NCBI GenBank assembly: GCA_900444965.1
Contig: UFRQ01000003.1
Location: forward strand, 1,054,001 to 1,118,000
Source of the DNA: [Actinobacillus] rossii
Lineage (GTDB): Bacteria > Pseudomonadota > Gammaproteobacteria > Enterobacterales > Pasteurellaceae
Direction: 5' to 3'
DNA: 64,000 bases
Shown here: in pieces, positions 43,334 to 54,362 of the stretch
Numbering within the stretch: position 1 is the first letter of the stretch
Layout: the number at the start of each line of letters is the position of its first letter
Notes under the pieces: generated by a model
Seen by the model: the letters and a program-made list of their open reading frames with translations, nothing else
Told to the model about the DNA's origin: nothing
Database searches by the model: none
Made by a program: the position numbers and the translations under genes

Positions 43334-43936
43334 GTGTTTGATATCGGTTTTTCGGAATTATTACTGGTTTTTATTGTTGGTCTAGTTGTACTTGGCCCGC
43401 AACGTATGCCTGTGGCGATTCGTACTGTAATGAAATGGGTGCGAACTATACGCGGTTTGGCGGCAAATGTGCAAAATGAGCTTTCACAAGAGCTTAAATT
43501 GCAAGAGCTACAGGATAGCATTAAAAAGGCAGAACATCTAAACCTAAAAACGTTATCGCCAGAATTGGCTCAAACTGTGGAAGAGTTAAAGCAATCTGCA
43601 GATAAAATGAAAGCAGATTTAGAAAATCAAGCCAAAGTAGCCAATAAGTCTATTGAAGAACAAATCAAAGATGTGCGTGAAGCAAATTTTGCTGCCGCTG
43701 AACAGTTAACGATGACCGAGTTTGATACAGCAGACAATACGATTCAAGAACCAAGTGCGGTTGTAAAAACACAAGAAAATTTGACCGCACTTAATCAAGA
43801 AGTGACGCCGGCAGTAATAGCGGAACAAGCGGAAATTGCTTTAGATGAGCAGTTAGCGAAATATATCGATCAATATCATCCAACTGATGATGAGCAACCC
43901 GTTGCATCTCAATCAACTTCTGAGAAAATCACATGA
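43334..43936 (+). CDS. tatB: Twin-arginine translocase subunit TatB
   Basis: 200 aa, GTG start. N-terminal helix [25 protein letters not shown] is TatB-specific (conserved Glu8 and the GP hinge). A long helical, charged tail follows. The tail coding region contains two opposed uptake signals (about 43752 and 43784) encoding SAVV and LTAL, so uptake sequence has been fitted to the low-constraint tail. Confidence 0.95.
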   Translation: MFDIGFSELLLVFIVGLVVLGPQRMPVAIRTVMKWVRTIRGLAANVQNELSQELKLQELQDSIKKAEHLNLKTLSPELAQTVEELKQSADKMKADLENQAKVANKSIEEQIKDVREANFAAAEQLTMTEFDTADNTIQEPSAVVKTQENLTALNQEVTPAVIAEQAEIALDEQLAKYIDQYHPTDDEQPVASQSTSEKIT

Positions 43937-44718
43937 GTAGTGTTGAAGAATCTCAACCCTTAATTACCCATCTTATTGAGTTACGTAATCGCTTGTTACG
44001 TTGCGTAATTTTTATTGCTGTTGTTTTTTTGGCTTTGGTGTATTTTGCTAATGATATTTATCATTTAATCGCTACACCTTTGCTTGAAGCAATGCCACGG
44101 GGCGCGACGATGATTGCAACCAATGTCGTATCCCCATTTTTTACGCCAATTAAATTAACGATTTTAGCGTCAGTATTTTTATCAGTCCCATTTTTGTTAT
44201 ATCAAATTTGGGCATTTGTTGCACCCGCTTTATATCAGCATGAAAAGCGTTTAGTTTATCCGCTGTTGATTTCAAGTACTATTTTATTTTATGTAGGTGT
44301 CGCTTTTGCCTACTACGTTGTATTTCCACTGGTGTTTAGTTTTCTTTCGAGTACATCACCTGATGGCGTTGTTATGGCGACAGATATTAGCAGTTATCTC
44401 GATTTTGTGCTTACGCTGTTTATGGCTTTTGGTGTATGTTTTGAAGTGCCGGTCGCGATTATTTTGCTTTGTTGGGCAGGGATAACGACACCAAATAGTT
44501 TACAAGAAAAACGTCCTTATATTATTGTGGCTGCATTTGTGATTGGTATGTTATTAACGCCACCAGATATTTTTTCTCAAACGTTACTTGCTGTGCCGAT
44601 GTGTTTATTATTTGAATTAGGTGTGATGTGCGCGAGATTTTATACACCTAAAGAGAATAATCAGGAAGAAACTAACTCAGAGCAAGAAAAAACAAGCCAA
44701 AGTTCGGTTGAAAAATAA
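43933..44718 (+). CDS. tatC: Twin-arginine translocase subunit TatC
   Basis: 261 aa, six membrane helices. It recognises the RR signal peptide together with TatB. Motifs are [15 protein letters not shown] at the N-terminus and the conserved FxxxF-type segment SPFFTPIKL. It overlaps tatB by 4 bases (ATGA). Confidence 0.97.
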   Translation: MSSVEESQPLITHLIELRNRLLRCVIFIAVVFLALVYFANDIYHLIATPLLEAMPRGATMIATNVVSPFFTPIKLTILASVFLSVPFLLYQIWAFVAPALYQHEKRLVYPLLISSTILFYVGVAFAYYVVFPLVFSFLSSTSPDGVVMATDISSYLDFVLTLFMAFGVCFEVPVAIILLCWAGITTPNSLQEKRPYIIVAAFVIGMLLTPPDIFSQTLLAVPMCLLFELGVMCARFYTPKENNQEETNSEQEKTSQSSVEK

Positions 44719-44756
44719 TGTATTTTTGAGGTTTAAATGTAGCGTCTGTTTATTAA

Positions 44757-45845
<1,089 letters not shown>

Positions 45846-45862
45846 GCTATTTATTCCAAAAT

Positions 45863-45888
45863 AAAAGGGAGCGAGAGCTCCCTTTTTT
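45863..45888. terminator. hemB/oapB convergent terminator
   Basis: AAAAGGGAGC-GAGA-GCTCCCTTTT with a T tail (45863-45888). It serves both convergent genes. Confidence 0.93.
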
Positions 45889-45911
45889 AATGATCTAATC
45901 AGTATATTTGA

Positions 45912-46316
45912 TTATTGTTCCATGCAGACATCTGCTAAAACAACACCTTGCGTGTTAGTTAATGTAGCCGTATGGTTTGCGCGCTCAATCCAGCGCCAGT
46001 GAATGCTGGTATAAGATTTGCCTGTTTCTGAGAGCGTTGATTTTAATTTTTCGGTAACATTATTAAAGGTCAACGTAATAGTTTCTACATTCTTAGCTGT
46101 TTTGGCTGTGCTTTTAGGTTTGATACGGACAATTCGTACGATTTTATCGTCTTTGCAATGAAAACGACTGGCAGAACCGATTTGTGCAGTTTTATTTAAA
46201 TCTGACGTTATTTTTGGGGCGGCTTTTACGGCGGCATCAACAGGTGCTTGCACCATATCTGAATGACAGGCGGTTAAAGCCAGTGCAGAGATAAATAAAA
46301 GTGCGGTCGTTTTCAT
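45912..46316 (-). CDS. oapB: Opacity-associated lipoprotein OapB
   Basis: 134 aa. The signal peptide ends at a lipobox (LALTAC), so it is probably a lipoprotein. The body contains two later Cys residues (FHCKDD, ADVCMEQ) that may form a disulfide. In H. influenzae oapA and oapB are adjacent and both are needed for the transparent colony phenotype. It lies 10 bases after oapA. Confidence 0.85.
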   Translation of the reverse strand: MKTTALLFISALALTACHSDMVQAPVDAAVKAAPKITSDLNKTAQIGSASRFHCKDDKIVRIVRIKPKSTAKTAKNVETITLTFNNVTEKLKSTLSETGKSYTSIHWRWIERANHTATLTNTQGVVLADVCMEQ

Positions 46317-46326
46317 TGCAGTTTCC

Positions 46327-47700
46327 TTACTTGCTATATTTATATGAGCCGTCAGCTTGGCGTGTAAAGGTTGAACCGTCTGATAAACGCATTGAGCTTA
46401 CACGCCCTTCGCTATTGGTTGAGACTTGTACTTTATCACCTGGTTTAAAGCTACTTAATGCATTACCTACACCACTTGCTTTGGTCATTGCGTTAACGTC
46501 ACTAATATTTAAACCATTTGTGCGGAATACTTGGAACAAAGATGTACCCGCTGGGACGGTCAAGGTTTTGCTCGTTGCGTTCGCTTTTGTCGTCGCTGGC
46601 GCAGATACTGGTTTCGCTTCGCTAATTGGCGCGCCATTTAATGCAGCTTGAGCGCGTGCTTTTTCAGCCGCTAATTTTTCTGCTTTTGCTTTTTCCGCTG
46701 CAACTTTGGCTTTAGCTAATTGTTCTGCTTTCGCTTTTTCGGCACGTGCTTTGAGTTGCTGTTCGCGTGCTAATTGCTCTTGGCGTGTTTTTTCAGCTTG
46801 AGCTTGCGCTTTTTCAGCTTGTACTTGAGTTTCTTTAGCTGGCGTAGCTTGTGTAGCTGGCACTTGTGTATCAACTTGAGTTTGTGCTGTATTTGGCGCT
46901 GGCGATAATGCTGGAGCGGCTTCAGGTTGAACCGCTTGTGCTGGTGTGGCTTGTGTATTATCTACAGCTGGAGCCGTGGTTGGTGCAGCTTGATTTTGCT
47001 CTGCGACTGGCGGTTCTGCTGGCTGTGTTGTATTTGCCATATCCGCATTTTCAACAGGTTTATTCGGATCTAATGATTGGAATTCAATTGGCATATTATT
47101 GCCATTGTTATTTACTTGAAATTCATCCACAGTGTCTGAGCTTGGTTTAAGCAATAATAATGCAACAAGTACTGCAATAGCTCCTGTAATTGCAATAATT
47201 AAACGACGATGTTTTTGTGGCAATTTTTGCATAATGCCCCAGTTTTCAGGGTTTTCCATCGTTGATTTTGCCGCAATAATCGGCTCTTCAGCTGCTTGAA
47301 TTGGGCGTTCATTCTTTTCTTCTACCGTTTCTTGTGCGGCATCGAAGGTATTTTCGACAGCACTTTCTACTTTGATTTCTTCGGTATCAAGTTTTTTCTC
47401 AATGGTTTCTTGTGCCGGTTCTACAGTCGGTTTTGTCGTTGGTGTAAATGTATTGGTTGGCGCATAGTGAGTGGGTTGATTCCCTTGTGGCTCGGTTCCC
47501 GTTACTGAACCAAATGTTGGCTCTTTACGTTCTGCAAATGGATTGGCTTGTGCCGCCTCTTTTTTGCCAAAAAATTTATTCAAAAATGACGATGAATCAG
47601 GGGTAAACGCTTTTTTAGGCGTGACTGGCTCAACTTGGTTTAAGCCAAGATCTAATTCATTCTGGTTTGACGCTGAATGATTTTCAGGTTTGTTGTCCAC
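46327..47700 (-). CDS. oapA: Opacity-associated protein OapA
   Basis: 457 aa. A cytoplasmic N-terminal region (about 165 residues) is followed by one membrane helix (LIIAITGAIAVLVALLLL). A long periplasmic Pro/Ala/Gln-rich and Lys/Ala coiled stretch comes next (about 225-375, TolA-like), then a C-terminal OapA/LysM-like domain (LFQVFRTNGLNISDVNAM through FKPGDKVQV). It influences colony opacity and adherence in H. influenzae. The low-complexity region makes length variable between strains. Confidence 0.93.
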   Translation of the reverse strand: MDNKPENHSASNQNELDLGLNQVEPVTPKKAFTPDSSSFLNKFFGKKEAAQANPFAERKEPTFGSVTGTEPQGNQPTHYAPTNTFTPTTKPTVEPAQETIEKKLDTEEIKVESAVENTFDAAQETVEEKNERPIQAAEEPIIAAKSTMENPENWGIMQKLPQKHRRLIIAITGAIAVLVALLLLKPSSDTVDEFQVNNNGNNMPIEFQSLDPNKPVENADMANTTQPAEPPVAEQNQAAPTTAPAVDNTQATPAQAVQPEAAPALSPAPNTAQTQVDTQVPATQATPAKETQVQAEKAQAQAEKTRQEQLAREQQLKARAEKAKAEQLAKAKVAAEKAKAEKLAAEKARAQAALNGAPISEAKPVSAPATTKANATSKTLTVPAGTSLFQVFRTNGLNISDVNAMTKASGVGNALSSFKPGDKVQVSTNSEGRVSSMRLSDGSTFTRQADGSYKYSK

Positions 47701-47774
47701 GATATACCTCAGTATGTAGTCAGTAAAATCCGCGAAAGTGCGGTCCGAAAAATTGTCGCTATTTTAAATGAAAT

Positions 47775-48797
47775 TTAGCTTGAAAACAAAGTTTTATTCG
47801 GTTTTCCAGCAATTTCTCTTGCTAATTTAGGTACCAAGTAACCTGATGTAATCGCTTGTAATTCTTGGTAAATTTTAATTGCTTCTTCATCTTCTAAATA
47901 AAAATGGCTTGCACCTTCTACCTTGTCAAAGAGATGCAAATAATAAGGTAACACGCCTGCCCGAAAAAGCGCGTCGCCTAATGCCTTTAACGTATGGGCA
48001 TTATCATTAATCCCTTTCAATAACACCGATTGATTTAGTAATGTAATCCCCGTTTGTTTTAAATTTAATAGTGCATTAGTTAAATTTGCATCAATTTCAT
48101 TTCCATGATTGATATGCGTCACGAAGACTACCTGCAAGCGTATTTCACACAGAATTTGGCAGAGTTTAGTTGTAATACGTTCGGGTATCACAACAGGTAA
48201 ACGGGTGTGAATACGTAAACGTTGTAAGTGCGGTACATTTTCAAGCTGTTTTATTAGCCAATCTAATTCTTTGTCTTTTGCCATCAACGGATCGCCACCG
48301 GAAAAAATGACTTCTTCAATTTGTGGATTTTGATAAATGTAGTCTATCGCTTTTTGCCAATTGGCTTTATTACCTGCATTTTGGTTGTAAGGGAAATGGC
48401 GACGGAAACAATAACGACAATTTATCGCGCAAGAATTTTTTACCATCAATAACAAACGATTATGGTATTTATGTAGGATGTTGGGTGCCGCATTATGCTG
48501 TTCATCCAGCGGATCTTTAACAAATCCATCGACTTGAAGAAATTCTTGTGCGGATGTCATGACTTGTAGAAAAAGGGGATCTTTTTTGTTACCTTTTTCC
48601 ATTCGATCAATAAAAGGTTGAGGAACACGTAAAGCAAAAAGCTTACGCGCTTGGCTATCTTGTTCAAAATCATCTAATGATAAATTAAGCTTATCAAGTA
48701 GGATTTCAGGGTCAGAAATCGCGTTATTGAGAATTTCTAACCAAATTTCGCGTTTTGGTTCTTCTCTAACGGGGATATTTTGGGTTAAAATATGCAC
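47775..48797 (-). CDS. epmB: EF-P beta-lysylation protein EpmB (lysine 2,3-aminomutase-like)
   Basis: 340 aa radical-SAM enzyme. The 4Fe-4S motif CAINCRYC (Cys123, Cys127, Cys130) precedes RRHFPY. It also has the PLP-binding and SAM segments IEEVIFSGGDPLMAKD. It makes (R)-beta-lysine for EF-P modification. It is divergent from efp, its substrate gene, with only 35 bases between the two start codons. Confidence 0.94.
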   Translation of the reverse strand: MHILTQNIPVREEPKREIWLEILNNAISDPEILLDKLNLSLDDFEQDSQARKLFALRVPQPFIDRMEKGNKKDPLFLQVMTSAQEFLQVDGFVKDPLDEQHNAAPNILHKYHNRLLLMVKNSCAINCRYCFRRHFPYNQNAGNKANWQKAIDYIYQNPQIEEVIFSGGDPLMAKDKELDWLIKQLENVPHLQRLRIHTRLPVVIPERITTKLCQILCEIRLQVVFVTHINHGNEIDANLTNALLNLKQTGITLLNQSVLLKGINDNAHTLKALGDALFRAGVLPYYLHLFDKVEGASHFYLEDEEAIKIYQELQAITSGYLVPKLAREIAGKPNKTLFSS

Positions 48798-48832
48798 TTT
48801 GTAAAAACTAGCTCTATTTAATTGAGGAAATC

Positions 48833-49399
48833 ATGGCTACATATACTACCACTGACTTCAAACCAGGTCTAAAATTTATGCAAGACGGTGAGCCTTGCGT
48901 AATCGTTGAAAATGAATTCGTAAAACCAGGTAAAGGTCAAGCGTTTACGCGTACACGTATTCGTAAATTAATTTCTGGCAAAGTATTAGATGTTAACTTT
49001 AAATCTGGTACTTCAGTTGAAGCGGCTGATGTTATGGACTTGAACTTAACTTACTCATACAAAGATGAAGCATTCTGGTACTTTATGCACCCAGAAACTT
49101 TTGAACAATATTCAGCCGATGCAAAAGCTGTGGGCGATGCGGATAAATGGTTATTAGATCAAGCAGATTGTATTATCACGTTATGGAACGGTACCCCAAT
49201 TACAGTAACGCCACCAAACTTTGTTGAGTTAGAAGTTATTGAGACGGATCCAGGTTTGAAAGGTGATACAGCGGGTACAGGTGGTAAACCTGCAACATTA
49301 AGTACAGGTGCTGTAGTACGTGTTCCTTTATTCGTTCAGATTGGTGAAGTAATTAAAGTGGATACGCGTAGTGGTGAATACGTTTCACGCGTAAAATAA
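48833..49399 (+). CDS. efp: Elongation factor P
   Basis: 188 aa. It relieves ribosome stalling at polyproline. The modified Lys34 is in [10 protein letters not shown]-terminal OB domains end in [19 protein letters not shown] precedes the ATG. It is divergent from epmB, so its promoter must overlap the epmB 5' region. Confidence 0.98.
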   Translation: MATYTTTDFKPGLKFMQDGEPCVIVENEFVKPGKGQAFTRTRIRKLISGKVLDVNFKSGTSVEAADVMDLNLTYSYKDEAFWYFMHPETFEQYSADAKAVGDADKWLLDQADCIITLWNGTPITVTPPNFVELEVIETDPGLKGDTAGTGGKPATLSTGAVVRVPLFVQIGEVIKVDTRSGEYVSRVK

Positions 49400-49414
49400 T
49401 TTTGAATATTTGAA

Positions 49415-49440
49415 AATGCCCACGTTTGTGGGTATTTTTT
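49415..49440 (+). terminator. efp terminator
   Basis: AATGCCCAC-GTTT-GTGGGTATT, with one G-U pair, followed by a run of T. Confidence 0.9.
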
Positions 49441-49595
49441 TATCTAAAACTCACGAGAAACGGACCGCACTTTTTATAAAACATAAGTATAAATGCCTTT
49501 TGGTTATAAAATAGAACGAATAAATCTTTTTTTTCTATAATGCGCTATGTTAAAAATAACAACAACGAAATAGACAATTCTCAAGGAGATTTAAT

Positions 49596-50546
49596 ATGAC
49601 AATTTATGCAGATAATTCTTATTCAATTGGTAATACCCCGTTAGTACGTTTGCAACATTTCGGTAATAACGGCAATTTAGTCGTAAAAGTGGAAGGTCGT
49701 AACCCAAGTTTCAGCGTAAAATGCCGTATCGGTGCAAATATGATTTGGCAAGCAGAGAAAGATGGGACTTTAACGAAAGACAAAGAAATCGTTGATGCAA
49801 CAAGTGGCAATACAGGTATTGCGTTAGCTTATGTTGCAGCAGCGCGAGGTTATAAAATTACGTTAACTATGCCAGAAACCATGAGTACAGAGCGCAAACG
49901 CTTATTACGTGGTTTAGGTGTAAATTTAGTCTTAACAGAAGGCGCGAAAGGAATGAAAGGCGCGATTGCAAAAGCAGAAGAAATTGTCGCAAGTGATCCG
50001 CATCGTTATATTATGTTGAAACAATTTGAAAACCCAGCAAATCCAGCAATTCACCAACAAACAACCGGTGTAGAAATTTGGGAAGGTACGGAAGGCAAAG
50101 TTGATGTCGTTGTGGCTGGTGTGGGCACGGGTGGTACGATTACAGGTATTTCTCGTGCAATCAAACAAGATAAAGGTAAACAAATTATTTCTGTTGCAGT
50201 TGAACCAGCAGAAAGCCCAGTAATTACCCAAACTTTGAATGGCGAAGAAGTAAAACCAGGTCCGCACAAAATACAAGGTATTGGTGCCGGTTTTATTCCT
50301 AAGAATTTAGATTTAAGCTTAATTGACCGTGTTGAACAAGTTGATAGTGATACAGCGATTGCAACAGCTCGTCGTTTAATGGCGGAAGAAGGAATTCTTG
50401 CAGGGATTTCATCAGGTGCCGCTGTAGCCGCTGCAGATCGTTTAGCGAAGCTTCCTGAATTTGCGGACAAACTTATCGTAGCGATTCTTCCTTCAGCATC
50501 TGAACGTTACTTAAGTACGGCATTATTCGAAGGGGTAGAAATTTAA
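49596..50546 (+). CDS. cysK: Cysteine synthase A
   Basis: 316 aa PLP enzyme joining O-acetylserine and sulfide. The PLP Lys is in [24 protein letters not shown] and [10 protein letters not shown] bind substrate and phosphate. It is slightly shorter at the C-terminus than E. coli CysK. CAAGGAG lies upstream. Confidence 0.97.
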   Translation: MTIYADNSYSIGNTPLVRLQHFGNNGNLVVKVEGRNPSFSVKCRIGANMIWQAEKDGTLTKDKEIVDATSGNTGIALAYVAAARGYKITLTMPETMSTERKRLLRGLGVNLVLTEGAKGMKGAIAKAEEIVASDPHRYIMLKQFENPANPAIHQQTTGVEIWEGTEGKVDVVVAGVGTGGTITGISRAIKQDKGKQIISVAVEPAESPVITQTLNGEEVKPGPHKIQGIGAGFIPKNLDLSLIDRVEQVDSDTAIATARRLMAEEGILAGISSGAAVAAADRLAKLPEFADKLIVAILPSASERYLSTALFEGVEI

Positions 50547-50573
50547 TTTTCTGTCAATAATTAAGAAAAAGTG

Positions 50574-50608
50574 CGGTTAATTCGTGATAAGAATTAACGG
50601 TTTTTTTA
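50574..50608 (+). terminator. cysK terminator
   Basis: GTTAATTC (50576-50583) pairs with GAATTAAC (50591-50598) and is followed by GG and seven T. The left side overlaps an uptake signal. Confidence 0.8.
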
Positions 50609-50635
50609 TGTATTTTGTTAAAATGGCATATAAAT

Positions 50636-51836
50636 TGTAGAAGATCAGACTTGATCTGACAAATCATTATAAAAATGAGAGTTTCCCGTTTAGAATATGA
50701 GTGTCTAAAATTAAATCTAAACAAAAAAGGAAACTCTCATGTTTTATTCTAACAATCCGCTCATTAAACACAAGACCGGTTTACTCAATTTAGCAGAAGA
50801 ACTTGGAAACATTTCTCAAGCTTGTAAAGCGATGGGAATGAGCCGAGATACATTCTATCGCTATCAACAAGCCGTAGAGCAAGGTGGTGTTGAAGCATTA
50901 CTTAATCAAACTCGTCGGGCACCGAATATCAAAAATCGAGTAGACGAGCACATTGAGCAAGCTGTTGTAAAATTTGCCCTAGATTTTCCAGCTTACGGAC
51001 AAGTTCGAGTGAGTAACGAACTTCGCAAGCAAGGTGTTTTTGTTTCAGCCGGTGGTGTTCGTTCCATTTGGCTACGTCATAATCTTGCTAACTTTAAACA
51101 GCGTTTAAATGCACTAGAGAAAGAAGTAGCTGAGAAAGGCATTATTCTAAATGAAAGTCAAGTCCAAGCCTTGGAACGTAAGAAAGAGGATGATATATCG
51201 AGTGGAGAAATTGAAACCGCTCATCCGGGCTATTTAGGTTCACAAGATACCTTTTATGTAGGTAATTTAAAAGGTGTTGGACGCATTTATCAGCAAACAT
51301 TTGTTGATACTTATAGTAAGGTTGCTTTTGCAAAGCTCTACACAATGAAAACCGCAATTGCCGCTGCAGATATGCTCAATGATAAAGTCCTGCCGTTCTT
51401 TGAAGCCCAAGGATTACCGATGTTGCGTATTCTCACCGACCGTGGTAGTGAATATTGTGGCAAGGTGGAAAATCACGATTATGAGCTTTATTTAGCGATA
51501 AATGACATAGAGCATACTAAAACGAAAGTGAAGCATCCACAGACGAATGGTATCTGTGAACGTTTTCATAAGACTATCTTACAAGAATTTTACCAAGTCG
51601 CATTTAGGAAGAAAATATATACGGATTTAGCGACATTACAAGCTGATTTAGATGAGTGGTTAATGTATTATAATCACCATCGAACACATCAAGGAAAAAT
51701 GTGCTGTGGCAGAACACCGATGGCAACATTACTTGATGGAAAAGGGATTTGGGCAGAAAAGAATTTAAGCTCAAATTAATCTGACAGACACGGTAATTCT
51801 AAACGGGGACTGTCAGATTAGGTTTGATCTTCTACA
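50636..51836. mobile_element. Complete IS481-family insertion sequence (1201 bp)
   Basis: The left end TGTAGAAGATCAGACTTGAT and the right end (reverse complement TGTAGAAGATCAAACCTAAT) are imperfect inverted repeats continuing to ATCTGACA, 23 of 26 bases matching. A second inner inverted motif CCCGTTTAGAAT lies near 50687 and 51800. The element is flanked by the direct repeat TATAAAT (50629-50635 and 51837-51843). It carries one transposase and no uptake signal, unlike the surrounding chromosome. Confidence 0.95.
50739..51779 (+). CDS. IS481-family transposase
   Basis: 346 aa, apparently intact. The N-terminal helix-turn-helix (ISQACKAMGMSRDTFYRYQ) is followed by an integrase core with DDE residues in TFVDTYSKVAFA, RILTDRGSEYCG and HPQTNGICERFHKT. 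AAAAAAGGA lies before the ATG. It fills almost the whole element. Confidence 0.94.
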   Translation: MFYSNNPLIKHKTGLLNLAEELGNISQACKAMGMSRDTFYRYQQAVEQGGVEALLNQTRRAPNIKNRVDEHIEQAVVKFALDFPAYGQVRVSNELRKQGVFVSAGGVRSIWLRHNLANFKQRLNALEKEVAEKGIILNESQVQALERKKEDDISSGEIETAHPGYLGSQDTFYVGNLKGVGRIYQQTFVDTYSKVAFAKLYTMKTAIAAADMLNDKVLPFFEAQGLPMLRILTDRGSEYCGKVENHDYELYLAINDIEHTKTKVKHPQTNGICERFHKTILQEFYQVAFRKKIYTDLATLQADLDEWLMYYNHHRTHQGKMCCGRTPMATLLDGKGIWAEKNLSSN

Positions 51837-51862
51837 TATAAATACTTTAATCTGAGTTTTTT

Positions 51863-52662
51863 ATGTCATTTCCGCTTATTGATGTCATTATCCCTTGTTA
51901 CAACGCTGAGCAAACCCTTGAGCGCGCAGTAAAATCCGTCTTAAATCAACCGCACTTAGGCACACTTTGGCTCATTGATGATGCATCTACTGACCAAACT
52001 TTGTCACTTGCTCAACAATTTGCAACACAATATCCCGAAAAAATTAAAGTGGAACAAATGCCCCGTAATAATGGAGTGGCAAAAACCCGAAATTGGGGGG
52101 GCAAAGTGCGGCTGAAATAATTGCATTTTTAGATGCGGATGATGTTTATGAATCTCATGCTTTAACCTTGGCAAGTAGTGTGTTTCATTTCCGTCCCGAA
52201 ATACTCGTGTTGCGATTGGCATTAACACCCATTGGTATTGCAGAACGCTACAGCTCGTATCCTAATTTTGAATTCGCTTGGCAACATATGCGTATGACTT
52301 GTGGGGGAAACGTTGTCTTTCGCCGCGCTTTTTTCTTAGCCTGTGGTGGCTTTCCACAACATCAATTATTCCGTGAATTAGGTGGCGAAGATGGTGCTTT
52401 AGGGATTGCTACAACGCAAGTTTGCCAAGTAGGTACCTTATTTAATGAGCCTGGTGTGTTACATTATTGTCGTGATGGGATGCATACAGAGCGGCTATTA
52501 GAGGCGATTTTATTTAATAAAGTACCAAAAAATATCACTACTGAGCAAATGGCTGAAGCTCAAGCTGTCACTGATAATATTTGCCGTCAGATTGAGATAT
52601 TAAAGTGCGGTTTAAATTCTGAGAGTTTTGGAGTTACACCTTTAGCATTAGAAAGAGAGTAA
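51863..52662 (+). pseudogene. Family 2 glycosyltransferase, frameshifted at a G7 tract
   Basis: The first frame (51863-52120) encodes PLIDVIIPCYNAEQTLERAV and WLIDDASTDQT, a GT-A nucleotide-binding start. The second (52093-52662) continues with AAEIIAFLDADDVYES (DXD motif) and GGNVVFRRAFFLACGGFP. They break at GGGGGGG (52095-52101); eight G would give one 266-aa protein reading NWGGQSAAEIIAFLDADD. It may be a simple mutation, an assembly error, or a poly-G on/off switch in the off state. An imperfect uptake signal (AAGTGCGGC) directly abuts the tract. Such enzymes often act in lipooligosaccharide synthesis. The IS sits 26 bases upstream. Confidence 0.85.
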
Positions 52663-52701
52663 GTGTATTAGGGGCTTAATGAGTTGATTTTAGAAAACAA
52701 A

Positions 52702-52725
52702 AACCCAGCTTAGGCTGGGTTTTTA
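52702..52725. terminator. Terminator between glycosyltransferase and rplI
   Basis: AACCCAGC-TTAG-GCTGGGTT (52702-52721) with A and T tails on the two sides, so it serves both convergent units. Confidence 0.93.
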
Positions 52726-52741
52726 TATCTTGAAAGATAAA

Positions 52742-53191
52742 TTATTCTGCAACAACAATTACGTTTAATGCAGCGAATACTTCGCCATGAAGTTGGAAAC
52801 GAACTTCGTGATCACCTGTAGTACGTAATGGACCAGTTGATAAACGAACTTCTGATTTAGCCACTTCAACGCCTGCTGCTGATACTGCATCTGCAACATC
52901 ACGTGTTGTGATTGCACCGAATAAACGACCTTCATCACCGGCTTTAGAAACGATAGTTACTGATTCTAATGCGGTGATTTTCGCTGCACGAGCTTGAGCT
53001 TCAGCTAATTCAGCTGCGACTTTTGCTTCGAATTCAGCACGACGTGCTTCGAAGAATTCAACGTTAGCTTTAGTTGCCATAACTGCTTTACCTTGTGGGA
53101 TTAAGTAGTTACGTGCAAAACCTGATTTTACGCTAACTTGATCACCCACTTGACCTAAGTGAGCAATTTTATCTAATAAAATAACTTGCAT
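52742..53191 (-). CDS. rplI: 50S ribosomal protein L9
   Basis: 149 aa. The N-terminal [30 protein letters not shown] segment and a long connecting helix (about 45-75) lead to the C-terminal rRNA-binding domain. It is last in rpsF-priB-rpsR-rplI. Confidence 0.98.
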   Translation of the reverse strand: MQVILLDKIAHLGQVGDQVSVKSGFARNYLIPQGKAVMATKANVEFFEARRAEFEAKVAAELAEAQARAAKITALESVTIVSKAGDEGRLFGAITTRDVADAVSAAGVEVAKSEVRLSTGPLRTTGDHEVRFQLHGEVFAALNVIVVAE

Positions 53192-53207
53192 TACCGTATC
53201 TCCTTAA

Positions 53208-53447
<240 letters not shown>

Positions 53448-53774
53448 CTAATCTAATAATTCGATATTTTCAGCATGTAAAACTAATTGGACTAAACCAT
53501 TTTGAGTTTTGTGAGCATTGATAAATCCCACGACCAAAAGTTTTTTGCCGACCGTAATGCTTTTAGTTGTTTGAGTAAATTGATTACCACTCAATTGTAT
53601 CGACATTTTGCACCAAGCTTGACGCTTAAGTCCCACTTCAATTCGTTCAGAACGATGTTCTAATAAAAATTGGCAATGTTCGATACCATTTGGGCTTTTT
53701 GTTTGTTTTGGTTGGCTACACACTGTACCAATTAATGACAAACGATTATCAATTTTCAAATGACTACTCAGCAT
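53448..53774 (-). CDS. priB: Primosomal replication protein PriB
   Basis: 108 aa OB-fold single-strand-binding protein for replication restart. [20 protein letters not shown] and [23 protein letters not shown] match the family. The start at 53774 ([11 protein letters not shown]) overlaps the rpsF end by 11 bases; the longer frame to 53795 lacks family support. Confidence 0.94.
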   Translation of the reverse strand: MLSSHLKIDNRLSLIGTVCSQPKQTKSPNGIEHCQFLLEHRSERIEVGLKRQAWCKMSIQLSGNQFTQTTKSITVGKKLLVVGFINAHKTQNGLVQLVLHAENIELLD

Positions 53775-54141
53775 CCTCAAAATCGTTGGTTTCAACTTCA
53801 GCTACAGCAACTTTCTTTTCATCTTTTGCTTTAGCCATTGGGGACGCTTCTGTTACGGCGTGCTTAGTACGAATTACAACGTTACGAAGAATTGCATCAT
53901 TGTAACGGAATGTTGTTTCTAGCTCGTCGATTACACTTTGAGGCGCTTCTACATTCATAAGCACATAATGTGCTTTATGTAATTTGTTGATTGGGTATGC
54001 TAATTGACGACGACCCCAATCTTCTAGGCGATGAATCGCACCACCAGCTTCTTTAACAGAACCTGTGTAACGTTCGATCATACCTGGTACTTGTTCGCTT
54101 TGGTCCGGATGAACCATAAAAACGATTTCGTAGTGACGCAT
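53764..54141 (-). CDS. rpsF: 30S ribosomal protein S6
   Basis: 125 aa. [21 protein letters not shown] and [26 protein letters not shown] are S6 signatures; the tail is acidic ([15 protein letters not shown]). AAGGAT precedes the ATG. First gene of the operon. Confidence 0.98.
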   Translation of the reverse strand: MRHYEIVFMVHPDQSEQVPGMIERYTGSVKEAGGAIHRLEDWGRRQLAYPINKLHKAHYVLMNVEAPQSVIDELETTFRYNDAILRNVVIRTKHAVTEASPMAKAKDEKKVAVAEVETNDFEDAE

Positions 54142-54215
54142 TGTTGATCCTTACGGGTTAATCAGCCTCCGACTGTTGATCCAGTCACTAATCTGCGGAA
54201 GCAAGGAACGAAAAA
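54142..54215 (-). promoter_or_regulatory. rpsF leader, candidate S6:S18 autoregulatory RNA
   Basis: Within the leader, GACTG-GATCAA-CAGTC (54171-54186) forms a hairpin followed by GGAGGCTGATTAACCCG. A CCG-bearing stem-loop in rpsF leaders is known to bind the S6:S18 pair for feedback; the CCG here is in CTTCCGCAG upstream and AACCCG downstream. I could not fold it with certainty. Confidence 0.4.
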
Positions 54216-54238
54216 TAAAATGTGACTGCAGGGCGAGA

Positions 54239-54266
54239 ATTATACAGAATTAATGGGTAAATACAA
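54239..54266 (-). promoter_or_regulatory. rpsF operon promoter
   Basis: On the minus strand, TTGTAT (54266-54261), 16 bases, then TATAAT (54244-54239), about 98 bases before rpsF. Confidence 0.7.
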
Positions 54267-54362
54267 GTAAAATCATACAAAAAGATCGATTGTTCTTTCG
54301 ATATGTGCTTGTATTAAAGGGGGTGATTTTAATCATACTTAAGGTATAAATGAGAAGAATGA

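Noticed and set aside
46650..46860. Phase-variable repeat in oapA
   Set aside because: The Lys/Ala/Gln-rich region is repetitive at protein level, but the DNA is not a perfect tandem repeat.
50636..52662. Composite transposon carrying the glycosyltransferase
   Set aside because: Only one IS copy is present; the target duplication closes directly around it, leaving the glycosyltransferase outside.
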